From Nocardioides sp. BP30 (lineage in GTDB: Bacteria; Actinomycetota; Actinomycetes; Propionibacteriales; Nocardioidaceae), in assembly GCF_029873215.1 (NCBI RefSeq), contig NZ_CP123620.1, forward strand, positions 1,922,001 to 1,986,000: DNA of 64,000 bases, given 5' to 3'. The notes below the pieces were generated by a model. That model saw nothing but the letters and a program-made list of their open reading frames with translations, made no database searches and was not told where the DNA came from. This document shows, piece by piece, positions 44,237 to 52,989 of the stretch. The first letter of the stretch is position 1; each line of letters begins with the position of its first letter. Both the position numbers and the translations under genes were made by a program.

Positions 44237-46336
44237 ATGAGTGTTGCTGATGCTATGGACGTCGACCAGGTTCGCGACTTCGAGGCCAGCATCGCCGCAG
44301 TCCTGCGGGACGTGTGCGGGCAGGATGCTCCAGCGGGCGGCTCGGCGGCCGTCGAGCCGCGGCTGTGGGCCGCGGCGGTCGAGGGCGGCTGGTTCGATCT
44401 GGGGGCCGGCGACGAGCTCGCCGGCCTGCTGGCCGCCATGGGCCAGCTCGGACGGTACGCCGCGGACCTGCCGCTCGCCGACGGCTACGTCGCCGCGCGA
44501 CTCGACGAGAAGTGGGCCTCGCGGATCGGCGCCGGTGACCTGCGCGTCGCTGTCGGTCAGACCTCGACCGACGACACCGTGCCCTACGTCGAGTGCGCGG
44601 GCACGCTCACCCACGTCCTAGTCCTTCCCGAGGATGCCGGCCCGGCCCGACTGCGACCGGTCCTGGCCCGGGTCGAGACCGAGGGCCTGGCGCGGCCCTC
44701 CTGGAGCACCGTCACGCTCGGACCGGACGAGGAGGTCGTGGAGCTCTCCGCCGAGCAGACGGAGGAGGCCAAGGTGGTGCTGCGGCTCGCACTCGCCGCG
44801 CGCGCCGCCGCAGCCGCCGAGCTCACCCATGAGCTGGCCGTCGAGCACGCGAAGACGCGGATCCAGTTCGGCAAGCCCATCGGCTCCTTCGGCGCCGTCC
44901 AGCAGCGCACGGCCAGCGTCGCCATCGACGTCGCCGGAGCGCGTGAGCTGCTCCAGCGGGCCGTGCTGGCCCATCAGCATCGTGCTGCCGATCGTCTGCT
45001 GTCGGCTGAGCTCGCTACGGCGTACATCCTCCAGGCCGCGCGGCGGATCCAGCTCGGTTCGCACCACACGCTGGCAGCGATCGGCTACTTCGAGGAGCAC
45101 CTCGGGCCCTGGCTGTTCCGCCGCGTCCACGCCGACCTCTTCCGGATCCCGCTCTTCGCCCCGGCGGCGGGGACGGTCGGCGACCGACTCGTGGAGGGTG
45201 AGGGCGGTCTGCCCGAGTTCGCCCTCGACGCGACGGCCGAGGCCTTCCGCAGCGAGGTCCGCACCGTCATCGACGGGCTGCGCGGGCCGGGCGGCCGCGA
45301 CGACTTCGACGCGGACGCGGCTGTCGCGGCGTTCGTGGACAAGGGTTGGTACGGCTTCGGCTGGCCCGAGGAGTACGGCGGCAGGCGGGCCTCGCTCTCC
45401 GAGCAGGTCGTCCTGCACGACGAGATGGCCTACTCCCGGGTGCCGGCGAAGTGGCAGCTCTCCTCGGTGATGCTGATCGGTGCCGCCATCATGCGCTTCG
45501 GCACCGAGGAGCAGAAGGCCCACTACCTGCCGATGATCCGGCGCGGCGAGTTGCGCCACTGCCTCGGCTACAGCGAGCCCGACGTCGGCTCCGACCTCGC
45601 CTCGCTGAAGACCAAGGCCGTCCGCGAGGGCGACGAGTGGGTCATCAACGGCCAGAAGGTCTGGACGACGCGCGCCCAGATGGCCGACTACGTCTGGCTG
45701 GCCACCCGGACCGACCCCGACGCCCAGCCGCGCCACGCCGGGATCACGATGTTCCTCGTCCCGCTGGACACGCCGGGGATCACGATCCACCCGATGACCT
45801 CGCTCGGCAGCGAGATCTCCTGCACCGTCTTCTACGACGACGTCCGCGTGCCCGACTCCTGCCGCGTCGGCGAGGTCAACGGCGGCTGGGGTGTCATCAC
45901 CACGGCCCTGGCCGGCGAGCGCGTCGTGATGGGCGGGATCGCCTCGCAGCTGCAACGTCAGCTCGACGACCTCCTCGACCATGTGCGAGGCACCGACCTC
46001 CTCGGACCGCGCGGCTCGGCCGCCCGCGCGACCCTCACCTCGCTCGTCGCGCGGCTCCAGGCCCTGCGCGCGCTCGTCGCCACCGCCATCAGCGCCCAGA
46101 GCGACGCGGCCAAGCTCGCCGCCCCGATGGCCGGCGTCCTCGGCGGCGAGCTGGCCGAGGACTGGGGCGAGGCGATGCCCGACCTGCTGGGACCGATCGC
46201 CGCCCTGGCCGGCGACGTCCCCGGTGGGGGCGACTTCGAGACCGGCCTGCGGATGAGCGTCATGTACGTCGTCGGCGGAGGCACCAACGACATCCAGCGG
46301 GGCATGATCGCCCGCGCCCTCGGACTGCCGCGCTGA
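44237..46336 (+). CDS. Two-domain fused acyl-CoA dehydrogenase (FadE34/ChsE3-like)
   Basis: A 699-residue protein of two ACAD units in one chain. Unit 1 (about 1-305) is degenerate: it keeps the C-terminal helical part (HAKTRIQFGKPIGSFGAVQQ, SHHTLAAIGYFEEH) but a shortened N-terminus. Unit 2 (about 320-699) has the full set: GWPEEYGGRRASLSEQ, LGYSEPDVGSDLAS, GQKVWTT and GGGTNDIQRGM. M. tuberculosis FadE34 (Rv3573c, 711 residues) has this layout and acts on C5-side-chain steroid-CoA. Most other such enzymes are heteromers of two genes. It heads a three-gene operon. Confidence 0.85.
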   Translation: MSVADAMDVDQVRDFEASIAAVLRDVCGQDAPAGGSAAVEPRLWAAAVEGGWFDLGAGDELAGLLAAMGQLGRYAADLPLADGYVAARLDEKWASRIGAGDLRVAVGQTSTDDTVPYVECAGTLTHVLVLPEDAGPARLRPVLARVETEGLARPSWSTVTLGPDEEVVELSAEQTEEAKVVLRLALAARAAAAAELTHELAVEHAKTRIQFGKPIGSFGAVQQRTASVAIDVAGARELLQRAVLAHQHRAADRLLSAELATAYILQAARRIQLGSHHTLAAIGYFEEHLGPWLFRRVHADLFRIPLFAPAAGTVGDRLVEGEGGLPEFALDATAEAFRSEVRTVIDGLRGPGGRDDFDADAAVAAFVDKGWYGFGWPEEYGGRRASLSEQVVLHDEMAYSRVPAKWQLSSVMLIGAAIMRFGTEEQKAHYLPMIRRGELRHCLGYSEPDVGSDLASLKTKAVREGDEWVINGQKVWTTRAQMADYVWLATRTDPDAQPRHAGITMFLVPLDTPGITIHPMTSLGSEISCTVFYDDVRVPDSCRVGEVNGGWGVITTALAGERVVMGGIASQLQRQLDDLLDHVRGTDLLGPRGSAARATLTSLVARLQALRALVATAISAQSDAAKLAAPMAGVLGGELAEDWGEAMPDLLGPIAALAGDVPGGGDFETGLRMSVMYVVGGGTNDIQRGMIARALGLPR

Positions 46337-46356
46337 CGCGGCGAAGGGAACATCTG

Positions 46357-48495
46357 ATGACCGTGGACATCACCCCCGACCGGCTGCGGTCGCTCTTCCG
46401 GCCGCGCAACGTCGCGCTCGTCGGTGCGTCGAACAAGTCGGCCTTCTCGCTGGGTGCCTTCGGCAACCTGGTGAACTTCGGCTTCGGCGATCGCACCTAC
46501 CTCGTCAACGCCCGCGGGGAGGAGGTGCACGGGCGGCCGACGTACACCTCGTGTGCCGGGGTCGTCGACGCCATCGGCGGTCCGGTCGACCTCGCCCACA
46601 TGATGGTCCCGCAGGCCGTGACGCTCGACGCGCTGACCGAGGCCGCCGCGGCCGGGGTCCGCAACGCCGTGATCATGTCCTCGGGGTACGCCGAGACCGG
46701 TCCGGAGGGCAGGGCCGCCGAGGAGGAGCTGGTCCGGCGCTGCCACGAGCTCGACATCGCGGTGCTCGGGCCTAACATGCTCGGCTTCGCCAACTTCGTC
46801 GACGGGCTCGCGGTCATCCCCGGAAGCGTTCCGGTGCGGCCGGCTGGTCCGATCGCGCTGCTCTCCCAGAGCGGTGCCAGCTCGGCGGCCATGACGGAGT
46901 TCGCGACCTTGTCCGGAACCGGCCTGTCCTACCTGGTGACGCTCGGCAACGAGGCCATGATCACCGCCGGCCACGTCATCGACTTCCTCGTGGAGGACGA
47001 GACCACCAAGGCGATCGCTCTCTTCCTGGAGACGATCCGCGACCCTGAGACCTTCCGCGCCGCGGCGCTGCGTGCGGCCGAGGCCGGCAAGGCCATCGTC
47101 GTGCTCAAGGTCGGTCGCAGCGAGCTCGCCGCCCGGGCCGCCTCCGCGCACACCGGCGCCCTGGTCGGGGACGACCGCGTGATCGACGCGATCCTGCACG
47201 ACCTCGGCGTCATCCGGGTCGACACCATCGAGGACATGATCATCACCGCGGGCGCCGCCGCCAGGCTCGGGCCGCTGGAACGACCCGGGATCGCGGTGGT
47301 GTCCTTCTCGGGCGGCGCGTGCGACATCCTGGCCGACCGCGCCGAGGTGCGCGGTGTGCCCTTGCCGGCCTTCACCGAGGAGACCACCGCCGCGATCAGC
47401 GAGCAGTTTTCCAGCTTCGGGACCGTCCAGAATCCGCTCGACGTGACCGGCGCCGCCATGATCAGGACCGAGCTCTTCACCCATGCGATCGAGCAGGCCT
47501 CCCAGGATCCCAACATCGGTGCCGTGGCCGTGGTGAGCGCGCTGCCCGGGGTGAACGACCGGGCGCCCTGGCGCGGCATCGCCCAGGCGAAGGCGATCGG
47601 CGAGGGTGCGGCCCGAGCCTCCTGCCCGGTGGTCTGGGTCAACCAGGTCCAGGTGCCGCCCTCGGAGGCCGTCAGCGAGGTGATGGACGAGATCGGGATG
47701 GGCTGGGTGCTGCCAGGGCTCGACCAGGCGATGGTCGCCTTCGGCGGCCTGGGGCGCTGGTCGGAGCGTCTGCGGACCCTGCGCGAGGCCCGCCCGGCCG
47801 CTCCGGCCGACCTGACACTCCCCGCCGCCGACCGGCGGACCGGCCAGTGGTCCGAGGAGGCCGCGCGCGGACTGCTCGCCGACGCGGGCATCCCGGTGGT
47901 ACCCGCCGATCTGGTGACCTCCGCCGACGCGGCGGTCGCCGCCGCCGAGGCGTTGGAGGGGCCGGTGGTCCTCAAGGTCGTCTCGCCGCAGATCCTGCAC
48001 AAGTCCGACATCGGGGGCGTGCGGCTCGGCGTCAGCGGCGCCGACGCGGTCCGAGCGGCGTACGACGCCGTCGTCGCTGCGGCGGAGTCCGTCCCGGACG
48101 CGAAGGTGGAGGGCGTCCTGGTCTCGCCGATGCGGCAGCCGGCCACCGAGCTCCTCGTCGGCGTCGTGCGCGACCCCTCCTGGGGCCCGATCCTGGCCAT
48201 CGCGCTCGGTGGCATCCTCGTCGAGGTGCTCGACGACTCGGTGCTCGTCCCGCTTCCCGCGACACCCGAACGCATCGAGCAGGCCCTGGGCCGGCTGCGG
48301 GGCGCCGCCGTGCTCGACGGTGTCCGCGGACGCACGGCGGCGGACCGCACCGCGCTCGCCGGCGTGATCGCACGCATCGGCGACCTCGCCTCCGCGCTCG
48401 GCGACGACCTCGTCTCCTTGGAGGTCAATCCGCTCCGGGTCGACGGTGACCAGATCGAGGCGCTCGACGCCGTCGTCGAGTGGCGGAACGCATGA
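46357..48495 (+). CDS. ADP-forming acyl-CoA synthetase (acetate-CoA ligase family)
   Basis: A 712-residue protein: CoA-binding Rossmann domain (RPRNVALVGASNKSAF), succinyl-CoA-synthetase-like middle domain (SQSGASSAAM, AHTGALVGDDRV, SFSGGACDILADRAE) and a C-terminal ATP-grasp domain (PVVLKVVSPQILHKSDIGGV). It makes or breaks an acyl-CoA with ADP/ATP and phosphate, distinct from the AMP-forming ligases around it. It is second in the operon after the fused dehydrogenase and overlaps the thiolase-hydratase gene (ATGA). The acyl group is unknown. Confidence 0.9.
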   Translation: MTVDITPDRLRSLFRPRNVALVGASNKSAFSLGAFGNLVNFGFGDRTYLVNARGEEVHGRPTYTSCAGVVDAIGGPVDLAHMMVPQAVTLDALTEAAAAGVRNAVIMSSGYAETGPEGRAAEEELVRRCHELDIAVLGPNMLGFANFVDGLAVIPGSVPVRPAGPIALLSQSGASSAAMTEFATLSGTGLSYLVTLGNEAMITAGHVIDFLVEDETTKAIALFLETIRDPETFRAAALRAAEAGKAIVVLKVGRSELAARAASAHTGALVGDDRVIDAILHDLGVIRVDTIEDMIITAGAAARLGPLERPGIAVVSFSGGACDILADRAEVRGVPLPAFTEETTAAISEQFSSFGTVQNPLDVTGAAMIRTELFTHAIEQASQDPNIGAVAVVSALPGVNDRAPWRGIAQAKAIGEGAARASCPVVWVNQVQVPPSEAVSEVMDEIGMGWVLPGLDQAMVAFGGLGRWSERLRTLREARPAAPADLTLPAADRRTGQWSEEAARGLLADAGIPVVPADLVTSADAAVAAAEALEGPVVLKVVSPQILHKSDIGGVRLGVSGADAVRAAYDAVVAAAESVPDAKVEGVLVSPMRQPATELLVGVVRDPSWGPILAIALGGILVEVLDDSVLVPLPATPERIEQALGRLRGAAVLDGVRGRTAADRTALAGVIARIGDLASALGDDLVSLEVNPLRVDGDQIEALDAVVEWRNA

Positions 48496-50858
48496 GCACC
48501 GCCGTCCCCGACACCACTCCGGTCGTCGTCGGGGTGGGGCAGTACGCCGAGAACATCGGCGACTCCGACTACGAGGGGCTCTCGGGCGTCGGCCTGGCGG
48601 CCCGCGCCGCGGAGCGGGCGCTCGCCGACACCGGCGCGGACGTGGCGGCACTGGCCCGCGCCATCGACACCGTGGGCGGCATCCGGCAGTTCGAGATCTC
48701 GGGTCCGGGCATGCAGGCACCGCTCGGCCGCTCGGACAACTATCCCCGGTCCGTCTCCGGCCGGATCGGCGCCGACCCGGCCCGGGCGATCCTGGAGGTG
48801 GCCGGTGGCCAGGGGCCGCAGCATCTGCTGACCGAGCTGGCCGGCGAGATCGCCGCAGGGCGCAGCGAGGTCGCCCTCCTGTTCGGCTCCGAGGCGATCT
48901 CGACGGTGCGGCACTTCGCCGCCGCCCCCGACAAGCCGGACTTCTCCGAGACCGTCGGAGGCCAGCTGGAGGACCGCGGCTACGGCCTGGCGGGGGTGTC
49001 GAGCCGGCACCGGGCCAACCACGGCATGGTCGACGCGCCGTCGACGTACGCCGTGTGCGAGAACGCTCGCCGAGCGCGGCTGGGAGGCGGACGCGAGGAG
49101 TACGCCCTCGCGATGGGGCGGCTCTTCGAGCCCTTCACCTCCGTGGCCGCCAAGAATCCCTACGCCGCGGCGCCGGTGGAGCGCACCGCGGCCGAGCTGG
49201 CCACCGTCACCGACCGCAACCGCATGATCAGCGACCCGTATCCGCGGTTCCTCGTCTCCCGCGACCAGGTCAACCAGGGAGCCGCTGTCCTCGTCGTCTC
49301 GGTCGCCGCCGCCCGCCGGCTCGGCATCCCCGAGGACAGGTGGGTCTACCTCCACGGCCACGCCGACGCCTACGAGCGCGAGCTCCTCAAGCGCGCCGAC
49401 CTCTCCCGCGCTCCCTCGGCCCCGGCCGCCGTGCAGGAGGCACTGTCGGTGGCCGGCATCGACCTCGCGGACGTCGACACCTTCGACCTCTACTCCTGCT
49501 TCCCCATCGCGGTGGAGAACGTCCTCGACGGCCTCGGGCTGCGTGCCGAGGACCCGCGCGGATTCACGCTCACCGGGGGCCTGCCGTTCTTCGGCGGGGC
49601 CGGCAACAACTACTCGATGCACGCGATCGCCGAGACCGTCGCCGCGTGCCGTGCCCGCCCGGCGAGCGTCGGCCTGGTCGGCGCGAACGGCGGCTCGCTC
49701 TCGAAGTACTCCGTCGGGGTCTACTCCACGACCCCCGCGCCCTGGCGCCCCGGCACCAGCGCCGCACTCCAGGCCCGGCTCGACGCCGTGCCCGACGTGC
49801 CCGTCGCCGAGCGTGCCGACGGGCCGGCCACGATCGAGAGCTGGACGATCCGTCACGGTCGCGACGGACTCACCCCGATCGTGATCGGTCGGCTGGAGGC
49901 GAGCGATCAGCGCTTCATCGCGATGGGGCTCCCCGGCGACGATGAGCTGCTGGAGCTGCTGCACACCGACCAGCCGATCGGCGCCTCGGTGTTCGTGCGC
50001 AACATCGGTCCGGGCAACCGGGTCAGCACCTCGAGGGCCCGGATGGACGAGCTCCTCCCGGTCCGGCCGATCGGGTTCCGCGCGTCCTACGAGTACGTCG
50101 AGGTGCGTCGCGACGGGCACCTGCTCGAGGTCACCATCAACCGTCCGGACAAGCGCAACTCGCTCACGCCCCCGGCCAACGACGAGCTCGCCGAGATCTG
50201 GGACGCCTATCTCGCCGACGACGAACTGTGGGTGGCGATCCTCACGGGTGCGGGCGTCGACGCCTTCTCCGCGGGCAACGACCTGTCCTACGCGGCCACC
50301 GGCAAGCCGCGCTACCTGCCCCGCACCGGCTTCGGCGGCCTCACCCACCGCGCGCCGATGGACAAGCCGGTCATCGCCGCGGTCAACGGGTACGCCTTCG
50401 GCGGTGGCTTCGAGATGGCGCTGGCGTGCCACCTCGTCGTCGCGGACGAGGCCGCGCAGTTCGGACTCACCGAGGTCCGGGTCGGGCTCGTGGCGGGCGC
50501 CGGCGGCGCCGTACGGCTGCCGCGTCAACTGGCCCCGAAGATCGCCACCGAGCTGCTCCTGACCGGGCGACGGATGGGTGCCGCCGAGGCGGCGTCGTAC
50601 GGACTGGTCAACCGCGTCGTGCCCCGGGGGACCGCCCTACAGGGTGCGCGGGCGCTCGCCGCGGAGATCCTGGAGGGCTCCCCGACGTCGGTGCGCACCA
50701 CGCTGCGCCTCATGACCGACACCGCTGCCGAGCCCGACGTGACGGCTGCCGTCAACGCACCTTCGGCCGCGGTGGACGCGCTCCTGATGAGCGAGGACGC
50801 CGTCGAGGGGATGACCGCCTTCGCCCAGAAGCGGTCGCCTCGGTGGGTCAATCGATAG
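48492..50858 (+). CDS. Thiolase-fold / enoyl-CoA hydratase fusion protein
   Basis: A 788-residue protein. Residues 1 to about 430 are a thiolase-fold domain with the nucleophile region reading EVAGGQGPQHLLTEL, without a Cys, and FFGGAGNNYSMHAIAE replacing the GHP motif. About 430-530 is an OB-like additional domain (WTIRHGRDGLTPIVIGRLE). About 535-788 is a crotonase domain with NGYAFGGGFE and LTEVRVGLVAGAGG carrying both catalytic Glu. A thiolase-hydratase fusion on one chain is unusual. It is third in the operon and followed by a strong terminator. Confidence 0.85.
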   Translation: MSTAVPDTTPVVVGVGQYAENIGDSDYEGLSGVGLAARAAERALADTGADVAALARAIDTVGGIRQFEISGPGMQAPLGRSDNYPRSVSGRIGADPARAILEVAGGQGPQHLLTELAGEIAAGRSEVALLFGSEAISTVRHFAAAPDKPDFSETVGGQLEDRGYGLAGVSSRHRANHGMVDAPSTYAVCENARRARLGGGREEYALAMGRLFEPFTSVAAKNPYAAAPVERTAAELATVTDRNRMISDPYPRFLVSRDQVNQGAAVLVVSVAAARRLGIPEDRWVYLHGHADAYERELLKRADLSRAPSAPAAVQEALSVAGIDLADVDTFDLYSCFPIAVENVLDGLGLRAEDPRGFTLTGGLPFFGGAGNNYSMHAIAETVAACRARPASVGLVGANGGSLSKYSVGVYSTTPAPWRPGTSAALQARLDAVPDVPVAERADGPATIESWTIRHGRDGLTPIVIGRLEASDQRFIAMGLPGDDELLELLHTDQPIGASVFVRNIGPGNRVSTSRARMDELLPVRPIGFRASYEYVEVRRDGHLLEVTINRPDKRNSLTPPANDELAEIWDAYLADDELWVAILTGAGVDAFSAGNDLSYAATGKPRYLPRTGFGGLTHRAPMDKPVIAAVNGYAFGGGFEMALACHLVVADEAAQFGLTEVRVGLVAGAGGAVRLPRQLAPKIATELLLTGRRMGAAEAASYGLVNRVVPRGTALQGARALAAEILEGSPTSVRTTLRLMTDTAAEPDVTAAVNAPSAAVDALLMSEDAVEGMTAFAQKRSPRWVNR

Positions 50859-50906
50859 CCGACATCGATGGCGGTCCCGTCGGCTCGCCGGGGGAGTGAC
50901 GCACAC

Positions 50907-50941
50907 GAGCCGCCGGGCCCTTCGAGAGGGCCCGGCGGCTC
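50907..50941. terminator. Strong bidirectional intrinsic terminator
   Basis: A perfect 15-bp stem GAGCCGCCGGGCCCT with its complement around a 5-nt loop, extendable outwards by ACACGA-type flanks. It lies between the convergent thiolase-hydratase and SDR genes. Confidence 0.9.
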
Positions 50942-50955
50942 GTCGGTTCGTGTGC

Positions 50956-51717
50956 TCAGCGCGGAGCGAAGCGCATGCCTGCGTCCAGGCGCAGACACTG
51001 CCCGTTGAGCATCCCGTTCTCGACGATCGCGCAGGCGAGCTTGGCGTACTCCTCGGGGCGACCCATCCGCTTGGGGAAGGCGTTGCCCTCGACCAGCGGC
51101 GGGATCATCTCGGGGGGAAGCCCGGCCACCGCACCCGTCTCGAAGAGCGAGGGCGCGATCGCCAGGACGCGGACGCCGACGTTGCCCAGGTCGCGGGCCA
51201 TGGTCAGCGCCATCCCGGCGATGCCGGCCTTGGAGGCCGAGTAGGCGACCTGACCGATCTGCCCCTCGAACGCCGCGATCGAGGCGGTGTTCACGATCAC
51301 GCCACGCTCGCCGTCCTCGTCGGGCTCGCCCTGGCTCATGTGCCAGGCCTGCAGCCGGTTGAGGTTGAAGGTGGAGACCAGGTTGAGGTTGACCACGGAG
51401 ACGAACGACTCGAGGTCGTGCGGTCCCCCCTTGGTCAGCGTTCGCTTGGCGATGCCACCACCCGCCGTGTTGACGGCGACGTGCAGGCCGCCGAGCTCCG
51501 CGACGGCCTCCGCGAGGACGGCCTCGATCCCGGCGTGGTCGGTGATGTCGCCCTCGTAGAAGCGTCCGCCGATCTCGGCGGCGACCTTCTCGCCCTCACC
51601 GCCGGGGCGGTCGAGGATCGCGACCTGGGCGCCCCGTGCGGCCAGCATCTGCGCACTCGCGCGGCCCATGCCGGAGGCGCCGCCGACGATCACGGCGTTC
51701 TTGCCCTGGATGTCCAT
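50956..51717 (-). CDS. SDR 3-hydroxyacyl-CoA dehydrogenase (HSD10-like), paralogue of 22106
   Basis: A 253-residue SDR with VGGASGMGRA, acidic LDRPGG after beta-2 (NAD), [19 protein letters not shown] (Ser) and YSASK. The insert and FEGQIGQ motif are shared with the SDR at 22106, so the two are paralogues within one regulon. It would oxidise a 3-hydroxyacyl-CoA. It lies downstream of an acyl-CoA dehydrogenase gene on the same strand (45-base gap), consistent with consecutive beta-oxidation steps. Confidence 0.9.
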   Translation of the reverse strand: MDIQGKNAVIVGGASGMGRASAQMLAARGAQVAILDRPGGEGEKVAAEIGGRFYEGDITDHAGIEAVLAEAVAELGGLHVAVNTAGGGIAKRTLTKGGPHDLESFVSVVNLNLVSTFNLNRLQAWHMSQGEPDEDGERGVIVNTASIAAFEGQIGQVAYSASKAGIAGMALTMARDLGNVGVRVLAIAPSLFETGAVAGLPPEMIPPLVEGNAFPKRMGRPEEYAKLACAIVENGMLNGQCLRLDAGMRFAPR

Positions 51718-51761
51718 GGCTGTGTGTCTCTTCCTGTTGTGATGGCGGTGTCAGAGGGTGC

Positions 51762-52904
51762 TCAGAAGCCGAGATCGCGGCCGATGATCTCCTTCATGAT
51801 CTCGGTGGTCCCACCGAGGATCGTGGAGATGCGGACGTCCTGGTAGGCGCGCGCGACGGGGTACTCGAGCATGTAGCCGTATCCGCCGTGGAGCTGCAGG
51901 CACTGGTCGACGACCTTCTTGTGCAGCTCGGTGCACCACCACTTCGCCTTGGCGGCGTCGACAGCTGTCAGCGAGCCGTCGACGACGCGGCCGATGCAGG
52001 CGTCGACGTAGATCCGCGCGATGTCGAGCTCGGTGGCCATCTCGGCGATGGTGAAGCGGTTGGCCTGGAAGGATCCGATCGACTGCCCGAACGCGGTGCG
52101 TTCCTTGGCGTAGGTCATCGTCTCGGCGAAGGTCTTCTCGGCGCCGGCGATCGCTGAGATCGCGATGGACAACCTCTCGGAGGGCAGGTTCTCCATCAGG
52201 TGGAAGAAGCCCCGCCCCTCGGTGCCGAGGAGGTTGCTCGCGGGAACGCGGCAGTCGGAGAAGAACAGCTCGGCGGTGTCCTGGGCGTGGTGCCCCATCT
52301 TCTTCAGCTTGCGGCCGCGCTCGAAGCCGGGGGTGCCGTCCTCGACCACGATCAGGCTGAAGCCCTTGTGCCCGGCCTCGGGGTCGGTGCGGCAGACGAC
52401 GATGACGGCATCGGAGAGGATGCCGTTGGAGATGAAGGTCTTCTGCCCGTTGATGACCCAGGCGTCGCCCTCGCGTCGCGCCGAGGTGCGGATCCCGGCC
52501 AGGTCGGAGCCGGCGCCCGGCTCGCTCATCGCGATCGCGAAGGTCATGTCACCGGCCGCGAGCGCTGTCAGCCAGCGCTGCCGCTGGTCCTCGTCGGTCA
52601 GGCGAAGCAGGTACGGCGCCACGATGTCGTTGAGAAGGGTCAGCGCGACGCCGCTGCTGCCGCCGCGCGCGAGCTCCTCGGCGACGATCGCGTTGTAGCG
52701 GAAGTCGTCGATGCCCATGCCGCCGTACTCGGTCGGCACCGAGAAGCCGAGGACGCCGGCCTGTGCGGCTGCCTTGTAGACGGTCTTGTCCACGATCCCC
52801 GCCGCCTCCCACTCCTCGGCGTGGGGGGTGACCTCGCGGGCCAAGAACTCCTTGACGAGGGATCGGAACTCCTCGTGCTCCTCGGCGAACACGGTGCGCG
52901 TCAT
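51762..52904 (-). CDS. Acyl-CoA dehydrogenase
   Basis: A 380-residue flavoprotein: FAIAMSEPGAGSDLAG, KTFISNGILSD, RTAFGQSIGSFQANRF, QLHGGYGYMLEYPVA and LGGTTEIMKE. The GGT form replaces the canonical EGT catalytic glutamate, as in the protein at 19660, which it resembles closely overall. It heads the two-gene leftward operon with the HSD10-like SDR and is divergent from the racemase operon; both promoters face the operator at 52955. Confidence 0.93.
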   Translation of the reverse strand: MTRTVFAEEHEEFRSLVKEFLAREVTPHAEEWEAAGIVDKTVYKAAAQAGVLGFSVPTEYGGMGIDDFRYNAIVAEELARGGSSGVALTLLNDIVAPYLLRLTDEDQRQRWLTALAAGDMTFAIAMSEPGAGSDLAGIRTSARREGDAWVINGQKTFISNGILSDAVIVVCRTDPEAGHKGFSLIVVEDGTPGFERGRKLKKMGHHAQDTAELFFSDCRVPASNLLGTEGRGFFHLMENLPSERLSIAISAIAGAEKTFAETMTYAKERTAFGQSIGSFQANRFTIAEMATELDIARIYVDACIGRVVDGSLTAVDAAKAKWWCTELHKKVVDQCLQLHGGYGYMLEYPVARAYQDVRISTILGGTTEIMKEIIGRDLGF

Positions 52905-52954
52905 CTGCTGCCTACTTCCTCAGGGGGGACCAACACTAACAACACTTTCAGTGT

Positions 52955-52970
52955 AATCAGTTAACCGATT
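52955..52970. promoter_or_regulatory. Regulon palindrome, copy 6 (ACAD / racemase operon)
   Basis: AATCAGTTAACCGATT matches the consensus at 15/16 and lies between two divergent operon heads (52904 and 52990). Confidence 0.85.
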
Positions 52971-52989
52971 CTGTGATAGCGTCTCGGCC

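Noticed and set aside
45958..50528. Two minus-strand open frames of about 920 and 1199 codons opposite the fusion operon
   Set aside because: They are antisense shadows of recognisable enzymes and have low-complexity composition with no recognisable motifs.
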